Assembly: GCA_903865935.1 (NCBI GenBank)
Contig: CAIPLT010000072.1
Span: 1-34,562 of the forward strand
DNA: 34,562 nucleotides
From: Caldifarciminota bacterium
Lineage (GTDB): Bacteria; Hydrothermota; Tepidihabitantia; Tepidihabitantales; CAIPLT01
Direction: 5' to 3'
Shown: piece after piece, positions 6,905-14,111 of the stretch
Layout of the letters: every line of letters begins with the position of its first letter
Numbering within the stretch: position 1 is the first letter of the stretch
Translations under genes and position numbers: made by a program
Notes under the pieces: generated by a model
Databases searched by the model: none
What the model saw: the letters and a program-made list of their open reading frames with translations, nothing else
What the model was told of the DNA's origin: nothing

Positions 6905-9580
6905 TTATCTTGAAATTATTACTTTTTGGGTGATGTTATTATTTGAACTTTTTATTTCGCAGAAATAAACACCATTTTTAAGTTTTCTTCCATTGTTGTC
7001 AGTTCCATTCCAGATTATTGATGAATTAGATGTTGATATGCTCTTAACTAATGTACCTGTTATATTGTATATATTTATTTGCACTGGCAGTTGTGATGGT
7101 AATGAGAAGCGGATGCATGTGTTATTCGTAAATGGATTAGGAGATATGTGCATTATTGCTTGCATATAATTATTTTCAAACTGAGGTTGTTTTTGTTCGA
7201 TGCCTGGCAAGCGTTCATCAAAATATAGTAAAATTCTGCGCATGACATCCCATTTTTGGATATACCTACTTGTCGCATGATCGATTGCTTCAAATGGCAT
7301 GCCGAAATACACAACTTTATAGCTACCAGAATAACGAACTGCACCAACGACAGTTGTATCTGAGTAATTTCTGTATCGGAAACATCCGAAAGCGCCATTC
7401 ACTGGCCGAATGCCATCGATTGATGTACCATTAGCAGCACCGCCAGAACCACCTAAAACAACTGTGTCACCATTAACACCGCCGATAGGGTCACCAGGTA
7501 TACCGAGTGCATATAGTGCTGATGTGTTAGTTGTTACATAAGAAGCGTGAAGATAATTGGAATAAAAAGTGGTTGTACCTATATTCTGTCCGATATTTTG
7601 ACCACAAAGGAAAAGGCATTTACCCGAATTGAGATAACTGGTCAAGTTGGCCTGATCATTTGTCGATAAAGTATTCAAACTGTCAAGTCCAGTAAACCAT
7701 ACAACAACCGGATAATGCATGAGCGTATCCAGTATTGGTTCACCGGCGGTTGCGACAGTCCATAGCCGATATAGTGTTTTTAAAGAATCGATTGATTCTT
7801 TGTACCATCTTTCATAATCAGCCCCAGCATCGTCATCAACTAGTATAATACGTGGGAAAACAATATTTATATAAATCGTATCTGTTGTATGTAAGGAAGG
7901 TGGAGTTGCAGAAATATTAATAATAAATCGAGCGCGGTGGGGGATTGCATTATTAGCAACATGAAAAACAAAGGAATCAGCCGAACAGCTTTGCTGGTCA
8001 CCGGCAGGAATCGGAGGGAATGTTGCAGTGTTTTTTGTAATAGTAATGTCCGAGTCGGAACAAGAAATAGTTGCTGAAATATTAGATGCATTTTGATAAA
8101 TTGGGTCATTAGTCATCGTTGTAATTACAGAAACATTTTCATTTGGTTCTGGGTAGTTATTATTGCCATCATTCAGTCGAACACTGATAGTACGAAGATT
8201 ACTGCGAATTGCAGTAGCAATTGCTTTTGTAACATTGATGCGACCATGACCCATCAAACCAGCGAGATATTGTGGGTCAGTGGACATAGAATCACATGAT
8301 TGAAAGATACGAGTCGTACACTGTGCATTTGTTATTGATGGCATTGCAGACTTTATGAGCATTGCCTCACCGACTACACATGGACACGAAAATGAAGTAC
8401 CATCCCATGCACCATAACCGTTGTTTGGATCACATGTTAACACCGAAGAACCAGGAGCAGCAACATCTATCCAAGTACCATAGTTTGATTCCTGCCCGCC
8501 ACCCCAATTTGAGCGGTGGTCTTGGGCATCAGTTGCGGCACAAGAAATTACATGATTGTATCCGGCGGGATATCGAAAAGCACCGCTAGAATAGTTATTT
8601 CCAGCGGATGCGATTGGGACACAACCTGCAGCCCATGTATATTGAATAGCATTGTCTTCAGTTGAATTATAATATGAACCGCCATATGACATACTTATCG
8701 CCCAAACTTGCCGAATCACTGCATAATAAAGTGCTGATATCGCATAAGACGAATATATACTACCGCCAGTGCCAGCTTTTGCGCTTACATAACGACAACC
8801 CCAAGATATTCCAGCAACACCGATACCATTATTAGTCGTAGCACTAAAAACACCCGCACATTCAGTTGCGTGATCATCACCTGAAATCGGATAAGGATTG
8901 GCATTACCGCCAAGAAAGTTATAACCAAGAACATCGTCAGCATAACCATTGCCGTCCTGGTCAATACCGTCTAAATCACCACCGGATGATGAAGGAGTTG
9001 GGTCAAATCTATGGTTGTGATTTATGTCTTCAGCATTATTTACTGCATATTCATGTGTCAGGTCGTTATGCAAGTAATCAACGCCGCAATCAATAACAAT
9101 CGCGGTGACTAAGCTGTCACCATGGACAATATCCCATGCGGTCGGACATTGTATTTTAGGCAGATGCCACTGACCGCTGTACAACGGGTCATTTGGTATA
9201 ACATCGGCTTTACGAATCATATCCGGGTCAACAAACTTAAAAACGCCGGTACTCGAATACTCATTTAGTACTGTAGTCACATCATTATTTTCGGGATACG
9301 ATAAACAATATATTAAATCCATACCGTATTCTTTTGCCAATTCACTCGGATTCGGGTCACGGACTAATTTTTCTATTTTATATACCTGCCATTTATGGTT
9401 CAGTTGGTCAACTGCGGGAATATTAAAAATCGCGATACCATCGATTATTTCAGATCTAATCTGACTGCGGTATGTATTTTGGAACTGGACGAGTAATCGA
9501 CCGGGAACGATTTCATTATTTATTGCCAGACTGAACGAGACGATTAGCAGAGGTACGATAAAAATATATCTATATTTCAT
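6905..9580 (-). CDS. Secreted subtilisin-family (S8) protease with C-terminal sorting/FlgD-Ig module
   Basis: An 891-residue exported protease. Residues 1-19 form a signal peptide (basic start, hydrophobic core, ending SLA). Residues 25-125 resemble the propeptide region. The catalytic domain carries Asp164 (VIDCGVD), His237 (DDHATECAG), Asn328 (SAGNN) and Ser396 (GTSFS), so the triad is complete although HATE replaces the usual HGTH. An acidic Asp/Asn/Gly-rich insert at about 185-217 looks calcium binding. A region near 590-760 (ILVDDDAGADYERWY onward) may be a glutamine-amidotransferase-like fold. The last ~85 residues (SPNPF, IYNITGTLVK, NGVYFCEIK) match Por/FlgD-type C-terminal domains. 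It is cysteine rich. AGGAGGAG precedes the ATG. Confidence 0.93.
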   Translation of the reverse strand: MKYRYIFIVPLLIVSFSLAINNEIVPGRLLVQFQNTYRSQIRSEIIDGIAIFNIPAVDQLNHKWQVYKIEKLVRDPNPSELAKEYGMDLIYCLSYPENNDVTTVLNEYSSTGVFKFVDPDMIRKADVIPNDPLYSGQWHLPKIQCPTAWDIVHGDSLVTAIVIDCGVDYLHNDLTHEYAVNNAEDINHNHRFDPTPSSSGGDLDGIDQDGNGYADDVLGYNFLGGNANPYPISGDDHATECAGVFSATTNNGIGVAGISWGCRYVSAKAGTGGSIYSSYAISALYYAVIRQVWAISMSYGGSYYNSTEDNAIQYTWAAGCVPIASAGNNYSSGAFRYPAGYNHVISCAATDAQDHRSNWGGGQESNYGTWIDVAAPGSSVLTCDPNNGYGAWDGTSFSCPCVVGEAMLIKSAMPSITNAQCTTRIFQSCDSMSTDPQYLAGLMGHGRINVTKAIATAIRSNLRTISVRLNDGNNNYPEPNENVSVITTMTNDPIYQNASNISATISCSDSDITITKNTATFPPIPAGDQQSCSADSFVFHVANNAIPHRARFIINISATPPSLHTTDTIYINIVFPRIILVDDDAGADYERWYKESIDSLKTLYRLWTVATAGEPILDTLMHYPVVVWFTGLDSLNTLSTNDQANLTSYLNSGKCLFLCGQNIGQNIGTTTFYSNYLHASYVTTNTSALYALGIPGDPIGGVNGDTVVLGGSGGAANGTSIDGIRPVNGAFGCFRYRNYSDTTVVGAVRYSGSYKVVYFGMPFEAIDHATSRYIQKWDVMRRILLYFDERLPGIEQKQPQFENNYMQAIMHISPNPFTNNTCIRFSLPSQLPVQINIYNITGTLVKSISTSNSSIIWNGTDNNGRKLKNGVYFCEIKSSNNNITQKVIISR

Positions 9581-9635
9581 ACTACTCCTCCTGATTATTA
9601 TAATTATTAATTTAAGTCACCATTTATTAACGTTA

Positions 9636-9665
9636 ATTATACATTGGCAATAATAGAAATGTCAA
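9636..9665 (-). promoter_or_regulatory. Consensus promoter of the S8 protease gene
   Basis: On the minus strand a perfect TTGACA (9665-9660), an 18-base spacer and a perfect TATAAT (9641-9636). The leader to the ATG at 9580 is about 50 bases and holds a strong AGGAGGAG site, unlike the leaderless starts elsewhere in the window. It predicts high expression. Confidence 0.8.
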
Positions 9666-9687
9666 GATTAAAATTAACCAGCAAATA

Positions 9688-9715
9688 TTGACATTTTAGT
9701 GTTTTTTATTATATT
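9688..9715 (+). promoter_or_regulatory. Promoter of the GyrI-like lipoprotein gene
   Basis: TTGACA (9688-9693), a 16-base spacer and TATATT (9710-9715), 11 of 12 consensus bases. The predicted transcript would begin near 9722, leaving a leader of only about a dozen bases that is almost entirely the GAAAGGAG binding site. It is divergent from the protease promoter, with the two -35 boxes 22 bases apart. Confidence 0.75.
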
Positions 9716-9733
9716 TAATTGAAAGGAGAAAAC

Positions 9734-10303
9734 ATGTATAAACTATTAGCAGTACTTGCAATTGTATTATTTATTTGTACTTGCGGCGGCCCGAAAAAAG
9801 AAACTCCGAATAAACCAGTGACGACTGCTGCTCCTGTTTTTGCTGCGACAATTAAAACGGTCGATTCAATGACCGTAATATCAATCGCAAAAAATGGATC
9901 ATATAGCGATGTGGGAAAAACTATTGGTGAACTGATGACCTGGGTAATTGCTAAAAAGATAAGAATGACAGGGAATCCATTCGGTATATACTACGATAAC
10001 CCAGCAAAAGTTACACCGGAATCAACCCGATACGAAATATGCTTGCCGGTTTCCAAAGATACTAAAAGTGATAATGTCATAAAAGTGAAACAATTACCTA
10101 AAATGGAAGTTGCCTCCACGATATATATGGGTTCTTATGATAAAATTGGCACCGCCTACGAAAAGTTAACAAACTGGATAACGGAACAAGGTTATATTAT
10201 TACCGGTCCATCACGCGAACTATATTTTAGTAACCCGGCCTCGGCTTCACCAGAGTCGCTTAAAACTGAAGTTCAATTGCCAATCAGTAAAAAAACACAG
10301 TAA
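9734..10303 (+). CDS. Putative lipoprotein with GyrI-like (SHS2 tandem) ligand-binding domain
   Basis: A 189-residue product starting at ATG 9734, just after GAAAGGAG. The first 17 residues are a hydrophobic export signal ending FICTCGG; Cys15 or Cys17 could be lipidated, although neither has the ideal Gly/Ala at -1. Residues about 35-189 contain two matching halves, each with GSYxxxG, a helix ending in Trp, GxxY, NPAxxxPES and a final LPxSK. This is the layout of GyrI-like/AraC effector-binding domains, which bind small molecules and are usually cytosolic. A surface or periplasmic ligand carrier is plausible. It is a monocistronic unit with its own promoter and terminator. Confidence 0.85.
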   Translation: MYKLLAVLAIVLFICTCGGPKKETPNKPVTTAAPVFAATIKTVDSMTVISIAKNGSYSDVGKTIGELMTWVIAKKIRMTGNPFGIYYDNPAKVTPESTRYEICLPVSKDTKSDNVIKVKQLPKMEVASTIYMGSYDKIGTAYEKLTNWITEQGYIITGPSRELYFSNPASASPESLKTEVQLPISKKTQ

Positions 10304-10310
10304 CTATTAG

Positions 10311-10346
10311 CGGAGCAGGTTATAAGTGTAACTTGCTCCGTTTTTT
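10311..10346 (+). terminator. Intrinsic terminator after the lipoprotein gene
   Basis: A 12-base-pair GC-rich stem (10311-10322 with 10329-10340, one G-U pair), a 6-base loop and a run of six T, starting 8 bases after the stop codon. It is a textbook rho-independent terminator. Confidence 0.92.
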
Positions 10347-10380
10347 ATTTTATCCGCAAGCTTCTAACTAATTCATAGAT

Positions 10381-10812
10381 ATGAAAATTGTACGAATGAA
10401 GAAAGATGATTTAGACAAGATAATGGCAATTGAAAAAATATCCTTTTTAATTCCCTGGGAAAGGAGTTTTTTTGAATATGATCTTCGGCGTAAACAAGGG
10501 TATTGTTATGTGGCTAAAGAGAATGAAGAGGTATTAGGATATACTGACGCCTGGCATGTTGCCGATGAGGTTCATCTCGCCAATATCGCAGTGGCACCGA
10601 GTTATCGGCATACTGGTATTGGCAGTAAGATGCTCGCTAAGATTATAGAAGACGCCAAGAAAATCAGTTGTCACAAGATATATTTGGAAGTAAGATTATC
10701 CAATTCAATCGCCCAAAAGTTTTACGAAAAATTCGGATTCAGGGCAATTTATACAAGAGTAAAATATTATCCGGATGGGGAAGATGCAATCGTTTACGAA
10801 AAACGATTGTAA
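10381..10812 (+). CDS. rimI: Ribosomal-protein-alanine N-acetyltransferase (RimI-type GNAT)
   Basis: A 143-residue GNAT acetyltransferase. The RimI subfamily pattern is followed throughout: an early IMAIEKISFLIPW, the EVHLANIAVAPSYRHTGIG acetyl-CoA loop, LEVRLSNSIAQKFYEKFGF, and the terminal YYPDGEDAIVYEKRL. In known relatives it acetylates the N-terminal alanine of S18 and other proteins. No TsaB/TsaD partner gene is adjacent. No convincing binding site precedes the ATG, and the gene follows a terminator, so its promoter is unclear. It converges with the nitroreductase gene. Confidence 0.9.
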   Translation: MKIVRMKKDDLDKIMAIEKISFLIPWERSFFEYDLRRKQGYCYVAKENEEVLGYTDAWHVADEVHLANIAVAPSYRHTGIGSKMLAKIIEDAKKISCHKIYLEVRLSNSIAQKFYEKFGFRAIYTRVKYYPDGEDAIVYEKRL

Positions 10813-10830
10813 AATTTTAAATAGTATTAA

Positions 10831-11346
10831 TTAAAAAGTATCAATTGAAGTTATTTCGGATAGATTTTTTCTTGGTCTTGCGATTGGCTCCTGAGCAGGA
10901 TAGCCGACCGGGGTCAAGGCAATAACTTTGACATCTTCAGGGATTTTTAGTATTCGTTTTACTTCTGCTTCATTATAGGCACCAATCCAACAAGTACCCA
11001 ATCCTTCATTGGTTGCCGCGAGAATTATATGGTCTAAGGCAATCGTGATGTCTACCGGATAAGAACTCCAATAACCACCCATATTACCCCAAGCAATCTT
11101 TTCGAGTGCAACCGCACAAATTACAACCGGCGCCTGTCCAATAAACGTTTGGTTGCGACACGCCGTCACCAATTCATTTTTTATTTTTTGGTCTTTGATA
11201 ACAATAAATTTCCAGGGTTGGATATTTTTAGCTGATGGTGCGATGCGTCCTGCTTCTAAAATTCTTTCTAATGCATCGTCTGCAACCTGGTCCGGTTTGT
11301 AGGCACGAATGCTTTTTCTGGTTTTAATGACTTGATAAAAATCCAT
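10831..11346 (-). CDS. Nitroreductase-family flavoprotein
   Basis: A 171-residue FMN-dependent oxidoreductase of the small nitroreductase family. Family marks are the N-terminal RKSIRAYKPD, the FMN-contacting APSAKNIQPWKFIVI (about 37-51), GLGTCWIGAYNE and ALTPVGYPA near the end. Members reduce quinones, nitro compounds or flavins using NAD(P)H; the natural substrate here is unknown. The ATG lies only 8 bases after the 3' end of tRNA-Arg in the same direction, with no ribosome binding site. The mRNA may therefore be released by tRNA 3' processing and be nearly leaderless. Confidence 0.9.
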   Translation of the reverse strand: MDFYQVIKTRKSIRAYKPDQVADDALERILEAGRIAPSAKNIQPWKFIVIKDQKIKNELVTACRNQTFIGQAPVVICAVALEKIAWGNMGGYWSSYPVDITIALDHIILAATNEGLGTCWIGAYNEAEVKRILKIPEDVKVIALTPVGYPAQEPIARPRKNLSEITSIDTF

Positions 11347-11354
11347 ATGATGAC

Positions 11355-11428
11355 AGCGCCCGAAGTGATTTGAACACTCGGCCTGCGGATCCGGAATCCG
11401 CTGCTCTATCCAACTGAGCTACGGGCGC
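11355..11428 (-). tRNA. tRNA-Arg (anticodon CCG)
   Basis: On the minus strand a 7-base acceptor GCGCCCG pairs with CGGGCGC. The D arm is GCTC/GAGC, the anticodon stem GCGGA/TCCGC holds loop TTCCGGA (anticodon CCG, codon CGG), and the T arm GAGTG/CACTT (one G-T pair) holds TTCAAAT. CCA is not encoded. The base at the discriminator position reads U, unusual for Arg tRNAs, which normally have A or G. The gene is flanked by the COX24-type gene upstream and the nitroreductase gene downstream. Confidence 0.95.
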
Positions 11429-11434
11429 ATTACG

Positions 11435-11464
11435 AGACTAACCACACATCAAAGTGGTTAGTCT
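11435..11464 (-). terminator. 11-bp perfect hairpin between the COX24-type gene and tRNA-Arg
   Basis: A perfect 11-base-pair inverted repeat (11435-11445 with 11454-11464) around an 8-base loop begins inside the stop codon of the 31-residue gene and ends 6 bases before tRNA-Arg. No T-run follows on the minus strand, so it is either a weak terminator or an RNA-processing/stability hairpin in a shared transcript. Confidence 0.55.
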
Positions 11465-11559
11465 TAACGTAACTTCTTCTTATGTCGGTTGGCTTTGCGA
11501 CGTTTCTTGAACTTGTGCCGCTTAATTTTCCTTAGTTTTCGTTTTCTTCCACAAGGCAT
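11464..11559 (-). CDS. AURKAIP1/COX24-domain mini ribosomal protein (31 aa)
   Basis: Reading the minus strand from ATG 11559 gives 31 residues starting MPCGRKRKLRKIKRHKFKKR and ending NRHKKKLR, with more than half Lys/Arg. This is the pattern of the short AURKAIP1/COX24 (DUF1713) proteins of Bacteroidota and relatives (MPSGKKRKR..HK..KRLRKNRHKKK), related to mitochondrial mS38 and actinobacterial bS22 of the small ribosomal subunit. It begins 5 bases after the HU stop codon and is likely co-translated. The Shine-Dalgarno is weak. The call rests on recall of the family pattern, not on a search. Confidence 0.82.
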   Translation of the reverse strand: MPCGRKRKLRKIKRHKFKKRRKANRHKKKLR

Positions 11560-11564
11560 ATTAT

Positions 11565-11855
11565 TTACTTTTTAGCTATTTTTGCTTTTAAGTTTTTACC
11601 GGGTTTGAAAAGAACAACTAACCGCGGTGGTATATGTACGGGCACGTTAGTTTTGGGATTACGCCCGATTTTTGGTTTGCGTAGTTTTGTCTTAAAAACA
11701 CCAAAATCTCGGAATTCAACACGATTACCGTTTAACATCGCACCTGATACTTCATCAAGAAATGCTTGAACAATCTTCAAGATATCAGTGCGGGAGATGC
11801 GCGGCTTAAATTCCTTAGATATTTTTTCAACAATACTATATTTCGTTAGAGTCAT
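11565..11855 (-). CDS. HU/IHF-family DNA-binding protein
   Basis: A 96-residue nucleoid protein. It has the helical N-terminal half (MTLTKYSIVEKISKEF to FLDEVSGAML) and the beta-arm half with VEFRDFGVFKTKLRKPKIGRNPKT, including the Pro-containing arm tip region and a closing FKPGKNLKAKI. The RxGRNPKT form is shared by HU and IHF, so a specific name is not given. GAGGAGG stands before the ATG. It lies 14 bases after the FmdB-type gene and 5 bases before the COX24-type gene, in a small-protein operon tied to chromosome and ribosome. Confidence 0.93.
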   Translation of the reverse strand: MTLTKYSIVEKISKEFKPRISRTDILKIVQAFLDEVSGAMLNGNRVEFRDFGVFKTKLRKPKIGRNPKTNVPVHIPPRLVVLFKPGKNLKAKIAKK

Positions 11856-11869
11856 AAATCCTCCTCATC

Positions 11870-12085
11870 CTATGCACACGTACTACAATTCTTTGTCGAG
11901 CAGCTACTACAGGAATTAGCACTGACTTTTTTCTCAGTACCAGCTACTCCAAACATTGATATCAGTATATTAACTTTTTTGCCGCCACATTTTGGACAGC
12001 AAATATTTTGCTTGTCTTTTTTTGTGTAAATCAATTCTTCAAATGACTTACTGCAGTTTTCACATTCGAATTCGTATAATGGCAT
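11870..12085 (-). CDS. FmdB-family zinc-ribbon protein
   Basis: A 71-residue protein beginning MPLYEFECENCSKSFEEL, the standard FmdB start, with Cys-X2-Cys at 8-11 and CPKCGG near 30-34 forming one zinc ribbon. A serine-rich tail with five more cysteines follows, also common in the family. Its role is unproven; members were first described as putative regulators near formamidase/amidase genes. It heads the FmdB-HU-COX24 operon. No binding site stands before the ATG, and the promoter is about 20 bases upstream. Confidence 0.9.
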   Translation of the reverse strand: MPLYEFECENCSKSFEELIYTKKDKQNICCPKCGGKKVNILISMFGVAGTEKKVSANSCSSCSTKNCSTCA

Positions 12086-12105
12086 ATGTTGTATATAACT
12101 TATAT

Positions 12106-12132
12106 AGTATAACTAAAGATAGTATTTGTCAA
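12106..12132 (-). promoter_or_regulatory. Promoter of the FmdB-HU-COX24 operon
   Basis: On the minus strand TTGACA (12132-12127) followed by TATACT (12111-12106) with a short 15-base spacer; TACTAT with 17 bases is an alternative. The -35 box lies within 6 bases of the ABC permease stop codon. The 14 bases around this -35 (12121-12134) recur exactly at the HEAT-gene promoter (26559-26572). Confidence 0.6.
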
Positions 12133-12137
12133 GTATC

Positions 12138-13376
12138 TCATTCATATCTAAGAGCATCAATCGGATTGAGCTGGGCAGCACGGTTTGCCGGGTAGATACC
12201 GAAGAAGATGCCGACCGCAGCCGAAAATCCGATTCCCAATATAATTGTCCAGATTGGCGCAGCGGCATGCAGCGGAGAAACCTTGGATACAAGCTTTGCG
12301 ATACCCAATCCTAATCCGGTTCCAATAATACCACCAATTATTGAAAGGGCGATTGCTTCAAACAGAAACTGATACAAGATATTCCGATTGCTCGCACCAA
12401 TCGCTTTACGCAGTCCAATCTCTTTGGTGCGTTCACTGACCGATACGAGCATAATATTCATAATGCCGATGCCGCCGACCAAGAGTGAAATTGCCGCGAC
12501 ACCAATCATAACGATAAATGCGACATTGGTAATATTTTTGTAAATCTGTCTTAAACTTTCCTGGGTGTTAATACCAAAGTCATCGGGCTTATCATAACTC
12601 AGACCATGGCGACGGCGCATCAATTCGCGAATCTGGTCGACGGTTTTGTCGAGATATTTACCGCTCTTGGGCAGGACCTGAATGCTCAAGCCGCGAAAGA
12701 CCGCCTGCATGCCAGTCGGTTTGGGAAATATTTTCTCAAAGGATGTCAACGGCATAATTATTATAGCATCCTGGCTCTGTCCGAAGAAACTGCCTTTGCG
12801 ACCCAAAACGCCGATGACCAATGTGCGGCGGCCATGGATTGTAAGATATTTTCCAACCGGGTCTTCGGTCGGAAACAAATTATCAACAACGTAACCGCCG
12901 ATGACTGCGACCATCTGTTTATGGTTATTATCGTCCTGATTGATAAATCTTCCGCTCTCGATGGTATAGTTGGTTGTATACTGCAGGTCGGGTGTAGAAC
13001 CGGTCACATCAACTTGCTTGGCAGTTTTTCCCTGATAATTTAGCGAAGCGATTTCATAATCTTTCTGCGGGGCAATTTTATCGACCGAAGGTAATCTGGC
13101 GATTGCCCAGGCATCGTCAAGCACGATTTCTTTTCTTTTTGCGATTTCCTGAAAATCCATACGGCCGGCACTCCAGCTGAACCGCTGGACAAAAATTGTG
13201 TTTGAACCGAGTGACTGAATCTGTTCTTCAACCGATGCGTTTAAACCCTGAACCAATGCGAGTATTGCGATAATCGTCATCACTCCAATCACAATACCGA
13301 GTATCGTTAAAAATGAACGCATGCGGTTAGTTCTTAAAATATTCAATGATGATACTACTAAATCTCGGATATGCAT
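12138..13376 (-). CDS. ABC transporter permease, MacB/FtsX type
   Basis: A 412-residue permease with four membrane segments: one at about 20-42, then, after a large periplasmic MacB_PCD domain (about 45-265), three at about 285-310, 333-360 and 375-398. This is the type VII (mechanotransmission) ABC layout. The conserved ERTKEIGLRKAIGAS coupling helix precedes the third segment. In MacB the ATPase is fused to the N-terminus; here it is a separate upstream gene. GAGG precedes the ATG. It is the last gene of tolC-adaptor-ATPase-permease. The substrate is unknown: candidates are macrolides, peptides or envelope lipids/lipoproteins. Confidence 0.93.
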   Translation of the reverse strand: MHIRDLVVSSLNILRTNRMRSFLTILGIVIGVMTIIAILALVQGLNASVEEQIQSLGSNTIFVQRFSWSAGRMDFQEIAKRKEIVLDDAWAIARLPSVDKIAPQKDYEIASLNYQGKTAKQVDVTGSTPDLQYTTNYTIESGRFINQDDNNHKQMVAVIGGYVVDNLFPTEDPVGKYLTIHGRRTLVIGVLGRKGSFFGQSQDAIIIMPLTSFEKIFPKPTGMQAVFRGLSIQVLPKSGKYLDKTVDQIRELMRRRHGLSYDKPDDFGINTQESLRQIYKNITNVAFIVMIGVAAISLLVGGIGIMNIMLVSVSERTKEIGLRKAIGASNRNILYQFLFEAIALSIIGGIIGTGLGLGIAKLVSKVSPLHAAAPIWTIILGIGFSAAVGIFFGIYPANRAAQLNPIDALRYE

Positions 13377-13402
13377 TATTTCCTCAATTACTTTTCATTT
13401 TA

Positions 13403-14089
13403 TTAACTGGTTTTCACTAATACTTCTTCAGTGATTTTGCCATCAAGCATTTTCAATTGGCGTTTTGCATAATTAGCAACCGTTGCGTCGTGCGTGACCA
13501 AAATTATTGTATTTCCTTCTCGGGCAAGATCGTTGAATAAAGACATAATTTCCTTACCGGTTTTGGAATCTAAATTACCGGTCGGTTCGTCGGCAAAAAC
13601 TACTTCCGGGTCATTAATCAATGCGCGGGCAACCGCAACGCGCTGCATTTCACCGCCCGACAATTCATTTGGCCGGTGAGTTTTTCGATGACCGAGACCG
13701 ACGCGCTCTAAAATCGATTCGATCTTTTTTTGCCGTTCTTTAGCAGTGATACCGGCATAGAGTAAGGGCAGTTCAACGTTTTTGGTAACGGTTATTCGGG
13801 GCAGCAAATTGAAGGTTTGAAAAACAAATCCAATCTTTTTATTTCTTAACTGGGAGAGTTCAAGGTCAGTGAGACTGGTTACATCAGTTCCGGAAAGGAA
13901 GTATTTACCCGATGTCGGAGTATCTAAACAACCCAGAAGGTGCATCAGAGTTGATTTGCCGGAGCCCGATGGTCCGGTAATCGCAACATACTCGCCCTTG
14001 TCAATATCAATCGTGACACCACCCAGCGCTTCAACCACATAACTGCCGATTTTATAGATTTTAGTTATATCTTCAGTATGGATTAACAT
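13403..14089 (-). CDS. ABC transporter ATP-binding protein, MacB/LolD type
   Basis: A 228-residue ATPase with Walker A GPSGSGKST (about 39-47), the Q-loop in VFQTFNLLPR, signature LSGGEMQRVAVARAL, Walker B VVFADEPTGNLDS and the switch His in ILVTHD. The NLDSKTGKEIM segment and short length are typical of the MacB/LolD/FtsE branch. It lies 26 bases before the permease gene and 22 bases after the adaptor gene, so the three proteins should form one complex energised in the cytosol. Confidence 0.95.
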   Translation of the reverse strand: MLIHTEDITKIYKIGSYVVEALGGVTIDIDKGEYVAITGPSGSGKSTLMHLLGCLDTPTSGKYFLSGTDVTSLTDLELSQLRNKKIGFVFQTFNLLPRITVTKNVELPLLYAGITAKERQKKIESILERVGLGHRKTHRPNELSGGEMQRVAVARALINDPEVVFADEPTGNLDSKTGKEIMSLFNDLAREGNTIILVTHDATVANYAKRQLKMLDGKITEEVLVKTS

Positions 14090-14111
14090 TTCTCTCTAGT
14101 TGTCCTAGTTT

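Noticed and set aside
8093-9096. Plus-strand frames opposite the S8 protease
   Set aside because: His/Arg-rich low-complexity translations complementary to a clear protease domain; no binding sites or family marks.
10813-10830. Terminator between rimI and the nitroreductase gene
   Set aside because: Only a 6-base-pair all A/T repeat is present; too weak to call.
12606-13043. A 145-codon plus-strand frame
   Set aside because: It is opposite the MacB-type permease's periplasmic domain, lacks a binding site and shows no family pattern.
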